Positions 31,941 through 40,261 of a stretch of 64,000 nucleotides of DNA are shown in pieces (positions within the stretch are counted from its first letter, which is position 1; every line of letters starts with the position of its first letter). The translations under genes and the position numbers were made by a program. Source of the DNA: Clostridiales bacterium (GTDB lineage: Bacteria; Bacillota; Clostridia; Oscillospirales; Ruminococcaceae); NCBI GenBank assembly GCA_019423685.1, contig JAHZAY010000002.1:1-64000 (forward strand). The letters run 5' to 3'. The notes under the pieces are model-generated. The model saw nothing but the letters and a program-made list of their open reading frames with translations, ran no database searches and was not told where the DNA came from.

Positions 31941-32339
31941 ATAGAAGTAAAAGTACCAAAGGAAATCCGGGATTATCAGGAGTCCATCTTTTTTGGACTT
32001 TCCACCCGGCAGTTTATCTGTTCCCTGCTTGCAGTAGGGGTAGCAGTCGGTCTGTATTTTGGTTTGCGCCCGCTGATTGGCAGCGAAGAAGTTGGCTGGA
32101 TGTGCATTCTTGGAGCAGCTCCATTCGCTGCCTGCGGCTTCTTTAAGTACCATGAGATGACCGCCGAACAAGTGGCATGGGCTTGGTTTAAATCAGAATT
32201 TCTGTATCCGAAAAAGCTTGTGTTCAAGTCTGAGAATCTCTACTACGAAGCCTTGAAAGACGCTATTGCAGAGGGCGAAAAACCGCCACGCAAAAGGAAA
32301 AAGCGTAAGTCTCAGCCACCAGCTGGGAAAGAACAGTAA
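31941..32339 (+). CDS. prgI: PrgI-family T4SS protein, apparent ATA start
   Basis: This roughly 132-residue membrane protein has the PrgI opening EVKVPKEIRDYQESIFFGLSTRQF. Two close membrane spans follow (FICSLLAVGVAVGLYFGL and VGWMCILGAAPFAACGFF), then a basic tail. It is the VirB3-like partner of VirB4. ATA (31941-31943) lies 9 bases after AAAGGAG. An in-frame TGA is at 31932-31934, and no ATG/GTG/TTG occurs before TTG 32064, which would remove the first span. ATA is therefore the only plausible initiator. Confidence 0.88.
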   Translation: MEVKVPKEIRDYQESIFFGLSTRQFICSLLAVGVAVGLYFGLRPLIGSEEVGWMCILGAAPFAACGFFKYHEMTAEQVAWAWFKSEFLYPKKLVFKSENLYYEALKDAIAEGEKPPRKRKKRKSQPPAGKEQ

Positions 32340-32368
32340 CCTTTTCATTTTTCGCACTGAAAGGACGG

Positions 32369-34717
32369 ATGCCTATTATCAAAACGCTTCTCAAAGCAAC
32401 GAAATTAGAGAAAGAAAAATTCACAATCCCGAAGTCCGTACAGGACGCCATCCCCATCCAGCGCATCTGGCCGGATGGGATTTTTCAGGTAGGAAGCAGG
32501 TTTTCCAAAACCTTTTCCTTTACCGATATTAACTATCAAATCGCTGGAAAAGAGGATAAGACAGCGATGTTTCTCGATTACTCAGAGCTCCTCAATGCGC
32601 TGGATTCCGGAGCCAGCGCCAAGATCACCATCAACAACCGGAAAATCAATAAAGCGGAATTTGAGAAATCCCTGTTGCTTCCTATGAAAGAGGACGGGCT
32701 GGACCATTTCCGCAAAGAGTACAACGAAATGCTGCTTTCCAAGGTAACCGGTACTAACAACAGTGTGGTGCAGGACCGTTACATCACCATCACGGTAGCG
32801 AAACGGAATATCGATGAAGCCCGCACCTATTTCTCCCGTGTGGGTACGGATCTGATCACCCATTTGTCCCAGCTTTCCTCTATTGGACGGGAACTGGACG
32901 CCGGAACCCGCCTGCAGGTGTTCCGAGATTTCTTTAAGGGCAATGAACCTGCCGCTTTTGCCTTTGATCTCAAGGAACAGATAAAAAAGGGGCACAGCTT
33001 CAAAGATTGGCTTTGCCCGGACAGCATGGAATTCCAGAAAGATCACTTCCGTCTGAACGACCGCTGGGGCAGGGTTTTGTATTTACAGGGGTATGCCAGC
33101 TATATCAAGGATTCCATGATTGCTGAACTCTGCGATATGGACCGCAGCCTCATGCTCTCCATTGACATTTTGCCTGTTCCCACCGATGAAGCAGTGAGGG
33201 AAATCCAGAACAAGCTCTTGGGTGTGGAAACCAATGCGGCAAACTGGCAGCGAAAGCAGAACGCAGCCAACAACTTTTCCGCTGTTCTTCCTTACGACAT
33301 GGAACAGCAGCGAAAAGAAACCAAGGAAATGCTGGATGACCTGACCAACAGGGATCAAAGAATGATGTTCGGTCTCGTGACCATGGTCCATCTGGCTGAC
33401 ACCAAGGAACAATTGGACAGCGATACAGAAACGATCCTTACAACAGCCAGAAAACATCTGTGCCAGATGAGTGTCCTGCGCTGGCAGCAGAAGGATGGGC
33501 TGGATACCGTGCTCCCTTATGGTTTGCGCAGAATCCAAGCCATCCGTACCCTGACCACCGAAAGCACCGCTGTGCTGATTCCTTTCCGAGCACAGGAAAT
33601 CATGCAGACCGGGGGCATCTACTATGGGCAGAACGCTGTTTCCAAAAACATGATTGTAGCCGACCGCCGCAAGCTCTTAAACGGGAACAGTTTCCGCCTT
33701 GGTGTCAGCGGTTCCGGCAAATCCTTCAGCGCCAAAGAAGAAATCGTAAGCATTGCACTGTCCACCAATGATGATATCTTGATTCTGGACCCGGAGTCGG
33801 AATTTGGGTTCTTGGTAGAAGCGCTTGGCGGGGAAATTATTCGGATTTCCGCAGCTTCCAACACCCACCTGAACGCTCTTGATATGGACAAAGCCTACGG
33901 TGACGAACGCAACCCGCTGATTGAAAAATCAGAATTCATTCTCTCGCTGTTCGAGCAGTTAGTAGGGGCAGGAGGTGTGTCTGCCAAAGAAAAATCCATT
34001 CTGGACCGCTGTACCTATGATGTGTACCGAGAGTACATGGCAAACAACTATGAGGGAGAAGCTCCCACGCTGAAAGATCTGTACCATTCCCTCTTAAAGC
34101 AGCCGGAGCCGGAAGCCAGAGGGCTGGCGCTTTCCTCCGAGCTGTTTATCACCGGCAGTTTGAACACCTTTGCCCAGCACACCAATGTGGACACCAAAGC
34201 CCGCATCATCGCCTATGATATCCGTGAATTGGGCGAACAGCTCATGCCCATCGGGATGTTGGTCACCCTCGATGCGATCTTCAATCGTGTGATCCAAAAC
34301 TGGAAGAAAGGAAAAACCACATGGGTATTTGCCGATGAGTTTTATCTGCTGTTCCGATACCAGTACAGCGCCGATTTTTTCTACAAGCTGTGGAAGCGTA
34401 TCCGAAAATATAACGGCCTTGTGACAGGGCTCACGCAGAATGTCGAGGAGCTGCTCCGTTCCGATACTGCCCGCCTGATGCTGGCAAACTCGGAGTTCCT
34501 GCTCCTTCTGAATCAGTCTTCCACCGACCGGGATGAACTGGCGAATCTGCTCCATATCTCGGACACCCAGCTTGGCTACATCACCAATGTAGCGGCTGGC
34601 TGCGGTCTCATCCGCTGTGCTGGCAACATTGTACCGTTTGAAAACAGCTTCCCCCGCAATACTCGTCTGTACCAGCTGATGACCACCAAGCCGGACGAAG
34701 CACTGAGGGGGGTGTAA
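32369..34717 (+). CDS. virB4: VirB4-type conjugation ATPase
   Basis: This 782-residue ATPase powers the secretion channel. The N-terminal half is the TraG/VirB4 platform domain (FQVGSRFSKTFSFTDINYQ at about 50). Walker A is VSGSGKSFSAKEE (about 448-460) and Walker B is TTWVFADEFYLLF (about 650). The arginine-finger region follows (RKYNGLVTGLTQNVEELL). Its length is normal. The ATG is 4 bases from AAAGG, slightly short but usable. The gene ends 26 bases before a terminator. Confidence 0.95.
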   Translation: MPIIKTLLKATKLEKEKFTIPKSVQDAIPIQRIWPDGIFQVGSRFSKTFSFTDINYQIAGKEDKTAMFLDYSELLNALDSGASAKITINNRKINKAEFEKSLLLPMKEDGLDHFRKEYNEMLLSKVTGTNNSVVQDRYITITVAKRNIDEARTYFSRVGTDLITHLSQLSSIGRELDAGTRLQVFRDFFKGNEPAAFAFDLKEQIKKGHSFKDWLCPDSMEFQKDHFRLNDRWGRVLYLQGYASYIKDSMIAELCDMDRSLMLSIDILPVPTDEAVREIQNKLLGVETNAANWQRKQNAANNFSAVLPYDMEQQRKETKEMLDDLTNRDQRMMFGLVTMVHLADTKEQLDSDTETILTTARKHLCQMSVLRWQQKDGLDTVLPYGLRRIQAIRTLTTESTAVLIPFRAQEIMQTGGIYYGQNAVSKNMIVADRRKLLNGNSFRLGVSGSGKSFSAKEEIVSIALSTNDDILILDPESEFGFLVEALGGEIIRISAASNTHLNALDMDKAYGDERNPLIEKSEFILSLFEQLVGAGGVSAKEKSILDRCTYDVYREYMANNYEGEAPTLKDLYHSLLKQPEPEARGLALSSELFITGSLNTFAQHTNVDTKARIIAYDIRELGEQLMPIGMLVTLDAIFNRVIQNWKKGKTTWVFADEFYLLFRYQYSADFFYKLWKRIRKYNGLVTGLTQNVEELLRSDTARLMLANSEFLLLLNQSSTDRDELANLLHISDTQLGYITNVAAGCGLIRCAGNIVPFENSFPRNTRLYQLMTTKPDEALRGV

Positions 34718-34742
34718 ACCTATACATGAAACAACATCGCAG

Positions 34743-34775
34743 CAGGGAGCCTCCTTTGGCTCCCTGTATTTTTTA
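34743..34775 (+). terminator. intrinsic terminator between virB4 and the peptidase gene
   Basis: CAGGGAGC (34743-34750) pairs with GCTCCCTG (34759-34766) and is followed by TATTTTTTA. It may act as an attenuator within the operon. Confidence 0.85.
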
Positions 34776-34783
34776 TAGGAGGT

Positions 34784-36550
34784 ATGCCATTGAAAGAAAT
34801 TAAGACCAAACCAGAAGGTGGAAAACCGAGGCTTTTGGATAGTGCCGCCAAAGCCCCAAAAACCGCAATGAAGGATGCATGGCTGAAATCCAAGGAGAAA
34901 GCCGTATCGGAATTGAAGGCAACGCCTTTTGCCAGTCAGCAGGGAGAAAGCTCCAACGCCCCCGCCAACAGCGCCGGAGATCAAATGCTGTCCGGTATCG
35001 AAACCGCCGCAAAAAAGGGCGCAGACCTTACCTATCGGGGCGGGAAAAAACTGGCGCAGACCACCGCTCGGAAAGTCAACGAAAAAAGAGAAATTTCCCG
35101 TACCCTCTCGGAAGCGAAAAACGCTGGCAGCAAAGCAACGGAGATCACGAAGGATACCGCTTCTAAAATACGAACCCAAAATACCGCTGCCAAGGCGGTC
35201 AAAGGAAAACCTCAAAAAGCAGTAAAAACCGCCAGTCGTTCTATGAAAAGCGTGAAGAATAGCGCTAAAGGTATCAAGACTGCCCAGCGCTCGGCAAAGA
35301 CTGCACAGCAGGCAGCCAAGACAGCGCAGAAAACAGCGCAGGCCACTGCAAAAGCGGCACAAAAAGCCGCACAGGCCGCCAAGGCTACTGCGAAAGCAAC
35401 AATTGCAGGAGTTAAAGCGGCGGTCCGTGTAACTATAGCAGCGGTTAAAGCAACCATTGCGGCTGTAAAAGGGTTGATTGCTGCCATTGCTGCCGGAGGT
35501 TGGGTAGCCGTAGTGATAATCTTGTTAATTTGTTTGATTGCCCTGATCGTCGGTTCCTGCTTCGGCTTGTTTTTCGGTTCGGATTCTACGGGAACCGGCA
35601 CCAGCGTTACGCAGGCTGTGACAACTTTAAACGGGGAATTTCAGGCACACATTCAAGAAATTGAAGATAGCAATAGCCATGATCGGGTGGAGTTTACTTC
35701 AAATGACGGAGTGCTTTCTATCAATTGGGAAGATGTTCTCGCTGTTTTTTCAGCCAAGGTGACCGGTGCGGAAGATGGCGCTCAGGTGGCTTCTTTGGAT
35801 GACACTCAAGTTCAGCAGATGAGGGATATTATGTGGGAGATGAATGCAGTGTCTTCCAGCACCCGTACTGAGAGTCATGAAGTGGAAGTTACCGAAGTAG
35901 ACGAAGACGGAAAAGAAATTACCTGCACCGAAACGGTAACGGAAACCATTTTGGAAATCTCCATCACACACAAAACCCCGGAAGAAATGGCGCAGCAGTA
36001 CCGATTTAATGCAAGGCAGAACGAATACCTTGCCTTAATGTCGGAGCCGGAAAACCAGAATCTGTGGGCAGAGCTGCTGGGTGGATTTGTCGGTGGGGGA
36101 GGTGAGATTATAGATCCGGATACAGATTGGGAAGGAACCGGGATCTTCCAGTGGCCTCTTCCGCAGAGCTACCCAATTACTTCACAGTTTGGATACCGTG
36201 AGGACCCCTTTACTGGAGAAATCGCCTATCATAGCGGAACCGATATCGGCGCTCCGGGCGGCACACCGATTCTGGCAGCGGCGGATGGCACCGTCACCAT
36301 TGCCAACGCTATCGACTCGTGGGGCGGCGGGTATGGATATCACATCAAGATAAATCACAACGATACCTTCGACACCCTGTATGCCCACTGTTCCTCTATC
36401 TGCGTAACCGTAGGGCAGGAAGTGAAGCAGGGCGAAGTAATCGGCTATGTCGGTACCACCGGCAATTCTACCGGCAACCATTTACATTTTGAAGTGTGGC
36501 AGAATGGAGAACGTACCGACGCGCTATCTTTCTTCCAAAAATTGAAATAA
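34784..36550 (+). CDS. M23 peptidase with Ala/Lys-rich N-terminus, T4SS cell-wall hydrolase
   Basis: This 588-residue protein has three parts. The first 230 residues are extremely rich in Ala, Lys and Thr with repeated short blocks, like histone H1 tails. One membrane span follows (WVAVVIILLICLIALIVGSC, about 238-257). The extracellular C-terminus is an M23/LytM zinc peptidase with metal and catalytic marks HSGTDIGA (about 485) and HLHFE (about 570). It opens peptidoglycan for the conjugation channel. TTG 34790 lies 7 bases after TAGGAGG, while ATG 34784 is one base away, so the TTG may be used. It ends the rightward transfer operon. Confidence 0.88.
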   Translation: MPLKEIKTKPEGGKPRLLDSAAKAPKTAMKDAWLKSKEKAVSELKATPFASQQGESSNAPANSAGDQMLSGIETAAKKGADLTYRGGKKLAQTTARKVNEKREISRTLSEAKNAGSKATEITKDTASKIRTQNTAAKAVKGKPQKAVKTASRSMKSVKNSAKGIKTAQRSAKTAQQAAKTAQKTAQATAKAAQKAAQAAKATAKATIAGVKAAVRVTIAAVKATIAAVKGLIAAIAAGGWVAVVIILLICLIALIVGSCFGLFFGSDSTGTGTSVTQAVTTLNGEFQAHIQEIEDSNSHDRVEFTSNDGVLSINWEDVLAVFSAKVTGAEDGAQVASLDDTQVQQMRDIMWEMNAVSSSTRTESHEVEVTEVDEDGKEITCTETVTETILEISITHKTPEEMAQQYRFNARQNEYLALMSEPENQNLWAELLGGFVGGGGEIIDPDTDWEGTGIFQWPLPQSYPITSQFGYREDPFTGEIAYHSGTDIGAPGGTPILAAADGTVTIANAIDSWGGGYGYHIKINHNDTFDTLYAHCSSICVTVGQEVKQGEVIGYVGTTGNSTGNHLHFEVWQNGERTDALSFFQKLK

Positions 36551-36566
36551 GCTTTCATTAAATACT

Positions 36567-36603
36567 AAGACGGTCTGCAGTTACTATAACCGTAGACCGT
36601 CTT
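36567..36603. terminator. bidirectional terminator between transfer and kdp operons
   Basis: A near-perfect 17-bp stem (36567-36583 with 36587-36603, two mismatches) separates two convergent transcripts. It has only a short T or A run on each side. Confidence 0.75.
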
Positions 36604-36607
36604 GCAT

Positions 36608-37498
36608 TCATATATTTAATGGAAATAAAATTTTAAGAAAGGCGCGTTCTGCATAACTTGTGCTGTTAAAACTAAAATAGCGGCGACATCCATGTCCGTC
36701 ATATAGTTCAAAGTCATTTGGCGATACTTGTATGGTGTATTTCAAATTTTGCATTGCCGTATGCAATGAAAGCTCCCATTCAATTCTATTCGGTACAACA
36801 TCTTTAGAAATGGTATGATACAGCCATTCAAACTCTGTGTAGTCAAAACCGTTTTTTAGGAATCCAGTCCAAAGAATAATTTTCTGCTGTAAAGTAAGTA
36901 CTTGAAGTGTGTCTTCAGGATCTATATTCTCACATATATGACCATAGCAAAAACAACTGTTTTGTGTTGGCATTGCAAGGTTTTCCTCCAACAGAAATGA
37001 ACCATATTTCCAGTCTAAAGTTACTATACCGTTTTTCCAATTTGTTGCAGCAACCAATGCATATAGAATTTCTGATTGCTCAGAGGAAAGGCATTGGATT
37101 CTCAGACAAAGCGATTCTATGGTATCAACTGGATAACCAGAAAGTGTCTTTTGAACTGCATAAACATGATTATTTTCTTCCTGCAATGTTAGCCATACGG
37201 TTTCTTGTGACATTCCTGCTGTACCAAAGATATCGATTTTCCATCTTGTACGAAGCAGGGCAAGATATTCTCCAAACATCTGCCAAAAATCGTCTTCCGC
37301 AAAAGCAACGTCATCAAACCAGACATAAACGGTACTGGTTTCTACGTTTTCATGTCGGTATGCCAAAGGGATCGTTTGAATCCATTGACTTATTTGATAC
37401 AAAAATTCAAATAGGTCTCGTGCAGACGTATTTCCTTCACAATCTGGAGATGGGATTTCCATTTGCTTAGCTTTTAAAAAGGAATGCATCTCCATCAT
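36608..37498 (-). CDS. unknown 296-residue protein at the end of the kdp operon
   Basis: This gene starts 19 bases after kdpC with AAAGGAG at good spacing, so it is the last gene of the Kdp transcript. The protein is soluble, aromatic-rich and acidic (VYVWFDDVAFAEDDFWQMFGE, ILWTGFLKNGFDYTEFEWLY). No signal peptide, membrane span, zinc motif or nucleotide-binding site is visible. I do not recognise the family. Its base composition resembles the kdp genes and is more AT-rich than the conjugation genes. This suggests it arrived with them. A role in potassium control is only guilt by association. Confidence 0.7.
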   Translation of the reverse strand: MMEMHSFLKAKQMEIPSPDCEGNTSARDLFEFLYQISQWIQTIPLAYRHENVETSTVYVWFDDVAFAEDDFWQMFGEYLALLRTRWKIDIFGTAGMSQETVWLTLQEENNHVYAVQKTLSGYPVDTIESLCLRIQCLSSEQSEILYALVAATNWKNGIVTLDWKYGSFLLEENLAMPTQNSCFCYGHICENIDPEDTLQVLTLQQKIILWTGFLKNGFDYTEFEWLYHTISKDVVPNRIEWELSLHTAMQNLKYTIQVSPNDFELYDGHGCRRYFSFNSTSYAERAFLKILFPLNI

Positions 37499-37517
37499 AG
37501 CAGTTTTCTCCTTTCTG

Positions 37518-38171
37518 TTATATGAGGTTCATATTTTGAGCAATCTCAATGTTGACCATCAATACATTGACGGTTTCTTCACCGAAAATGCCAAGGAATT
37601 TGCCATCCGTATTGTTTTTGACAATATCTCGAACCGTGTCTTCACTCAGCCCAGATGCTTCCACAATTCTGGGAATTTGAACTTCAGCAGATTCGGGAGA
37701 AATATGAGGATCTAAACCGGAACCAGAAGCAGTCAACAAATCCGTAGGAATATCTTCTCGTTTTACTTCGGGGTTCTTTTCTAAAAAAGCTTCCATATCT
37801 GCTTCTACACGTTCCGTCAGTGCAGGATTAGAGGGCGCATAGTTATTGGAGCCAGATCCGATCCCCGGAAATTCTGTTCCGTCCGGATAATACTGCTTTC
37901 CGTCCTCACCCTCGGTATAGACATTATAGTGGTAAGCAGAAGGACGGCTCCACATGTAGTAATCCTCTGTAAATTTCTGTCCTACATATTTTGCGCCAAC
38001 TGTTTGGCCATTTACGGTAATGAGATTTCCTCCTGCTTGATTTGGGAAAATCAAGGCGGATAACCCAGTTAATAAGCACGGGAACAAGAGTCCGCAAATT
38101 AACATTAAAACAACGGTAACTACAACTGCTTGACGCGTACCGTGCAGTAAGTTTTTCACTGATTCTTTCAT
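37518..38171 (-). CDS. kdpC: potassium-transporting ATPase subunit C
   Basis: This 217-residue protein has one N-terminal membrane span (VVVTVVLMLICGLLFPCLLTGLSALIF) and an outer-face domain. Conserved KdpC marks include GQKFTEDYYMWSRPSAYHYN and the C-terminal DPHISPESAEVQIPRI with AR-region residues. It stabilises the KdpFABC complex and may aid ATP binding. It follows kdpB by 17 bases. Confidence 0.95.
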   Translation of the reverse strand: MKESVKNLLHGTRQAVVVTVVLMLICGLLFPCLLTGLSALIFPNQAGGNLITVNGQTVGAKYVGQKFTEDYYMWSRPSAYHYNVYTEGEDGKQYYPDGTEFPGIGSGSNNYAPSNPALTERVEADMEAFLEKNPEVKREDIPTDLLTASGSGLDPHISPESAEVQIPRIVEASGLSEDTVRDIVKNNTDGKFLGIFGEETVNVLMVNIEIAQNMNLI

Positions 38172-38188
38172 AGTACAACCATCCTTTC

Positions 38189-40249
38189 TTAAAGCCCCAG
38201 ACCAATGAAAGACAGCAGAGGAGCAATGATCATATCAATAATTTTAATCCCGATAAAAGGAGTGATCACGCCACCTAAACCATAAATAAGCATATTTCTT
38301 GCCAGCATCTTTCCAGAAGACATCGGACGATATTTAACACCCTTCATAGCCAGAGGAATCAGGCATGGGATGATAATCGCGTTAAAGATCAATGCGGACA
38401 AAATAGCGCTGTACGGTGTGGTCAGACCCATGATGTTTAAAATCTTCAGCTGTGGAATCGCCATCATAAACATCGCAGGAATGATCGCAAAATATTTTGC
38501 AATATCGTTTGCAATAGAGAAGGTAGTCAGGCTGCCACGAGTAATCAGCAGCTGCTTGCCAATTTCGACCACTTCCAAAATCTTGGTAGGATCGGAATCC
38601 AAATCGACCATGTTAGCTGCTTCTTTTGCGGCAGTAGTACCACTGTTCATTGCTAAGCCGACATTTGCTTGCGCCAAAGCAGGAGCATCGTTGGTACCAT
38701 CACCAGTCATAGCAACAATTTTGCCCTCAGACTGTTCTTTCTTAATTACATCGATTTTATCTTCGGGTTTGCATTCTGCGATAAATCCATCAACACCAGC
38801 TTCTTTTGCAATTGTAGCAGCGGTTAACGGGTTATCACCCGTACACATGATCGTTTTGATGCCAATGGCACGCAGACGCTCAAAACGTTCCACCATACCG
38901 GGTTTCACAGTATCCTTCAGATAAATCACGCCTAAAATCCGATCATCCTCACAGACAGTAAGGGGTGTGCCGCCTAAGCTGGAAATCTTATCAACCTGTT
39001 CATGGAGATCTTCAGGAATTACCCCTCCGAGTGCTTTCACATACTGCTCAATTGCTTCTGCTGCGCCTTTACGAACCTTTGTGCCATCTGGAAGATTGAC
39101 GCCGCTCATTCGAGTCTGAGCGGTAAATTCAATAAATTCCGAACCAGCAGTTTCTTCGCTGTTATCGCCCAAACGGCGGGCAAGCTCCAAGGTGGATTTT
39201 CCTTCGGGCGTTTCGTCATGCAGGCTGGTGAGTGCTGCGCAGCGGATCAGGTCGCTGCGGTTTGCACCGCCTACCGGGAAGAAATCAGCTGCAAGACGGT
39301 TACCATATGTAATGGTACCCGTTTTATCAAGAATCATGGTATCTACGTCGCCGCAAGCTTCCACAGCTTTACCAGACATAGCGATAACATTGAAACGAGT
39401 CACACGGTCCATACCAGCAATACCAATCGCAGAAAGCAAGCCGCCGATGGTGGTAGGAATCAGGCAGACAGCCAAGGCGATCAGCGTGGAAGTTTGCAAC
39501 TGTACACCGGAATAAATGCCAATAGGATACAGGGTTACGATTACAATCAGGAAGATGATGGTCAGAGATACCAGCAAAGTGTTCAGCGCAATTTCATTTG
39601 GCGTTTTCTTACGGGAAGCGCCTTCCACCAGTGCAATCATACGATCAAGAAAACTGTTACCTGCATCGGAAGTAATGCGGATTTTCAGCCAGTCAGATAC
39701 AATCGTAGTACCACCAGTAACGGAACAGAAGTCACCGCCGGATTCCCGAACAACGGGAGCAGATTCACCCGTAATGGCGGATTCATCAACAGAAGCTATA
39801 CCTTCAATGACCTCTCCGTCGCCGGGGATAATTTCACCGGCAGAAACCATTACAATATCGCCTTTTTTCAGCTCGCTGGAAAGAACAATTTTCTCTGTAC
39901 CGTCTTCCATGAGTAAACGGGCTTTGGTATCTTTCTGTGTTTTTTTGAGGCTTGCTGCTTGCGCTTTGCCGCGACCTTCTGCAACAGATTCAGCGAAGTT
40001 TGCAAACAAAACGGTGATGAATAGCACTACACAGACGATAATATTGTAAACTCTCAAATTAGTGCCATCGCTTACATCACCAAACAGCCCAGGGAAAAAG
40101 GAAAGAAGCAAGGTAATGAAACATCCCACTTCGACCACGAACATGACGGGATTTTTCATCATGTAGGCCGGATTCAATTTAGTAAAGGAACCGATCATTG
40201 CCTGACGAAATATTTCAGGCGTAATCAGCTTCTGATTCTTTTTGCTCAT
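38189..40249 (-). CDS. kdpB: potassium-transporting ATPase subunit B
   Basis: This 686-residue P-type ATPase is the energy-coupling subunit of the Kdp pump. It shows SAITGES-type actuator loop (AITGESAPVV), the phosphorylation site MILDKTGTITYG (Asp near residue 310), KGAAEA nucleotide-binding region and hinge MTGDGTNDAPAL. The length is normal. It lies between kdpA (12 bases) and kdpC. Confidence 0.97.
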   Translation of the reverse strand: MSKKNQKLITPEIFRQAMIGSFTKLNPAYMMKNPVMFVVEVGCFITLLLSFFPGLFGDVSDGTNLRVYNIIVCVVLFITVLFANFAESVAEGRGKAQAASLKKTQKDTKARLLMEDGTEKIVLSSELKKGDIVMVSAGEIIPGDGEVIEGIASVDESAITGESAPVVRESGGDFCSVTGGTTIVSDWLKIRITSDAGNSFLDRMIALVEGASRKKTPNEIALNTLLVSLTIIFLIVIVTLYPIGIYSGVQLQTSTLIALAVCLIPTTIGGLLSAIGIAGMDRVTRFNVIAMSGKAVEACGDVDTMILDKTGTITYGNRLAADFFPVGGANRSDLIRCAALTSLHDETPEGKSTLELARRLGDNSEETAGSEFIEFTAQTRMSGVNLPDGTKVRKGAAEAIEQYVKALGGVIPEDLHEQVDKISSLGGTPLTVCEDDRILGVIYLKDTVKPGMVERFERLRAIGIKTIMCTGDNPLTAATIAKEAGVDGFIAECKPEDKIDVIKKEQSEGKIVAMTGDGTNDAPALAQANVGLAMNSGTTAAKEAANMVDLDSDPTKILEVVEIGKQLLITRGSLTTFSIANDIAKYFAIIPAMFMMAIPQLKILNIMGLTTPYSAILSALIFNAIIIPCLIPLAMKGVKYRPMSSGKMLARNMLIYGLGGVITPFIGIKIIDMIIAPLLSFIGLGL

Positions 40250-40261
40250 ACGTGTTCCTCC

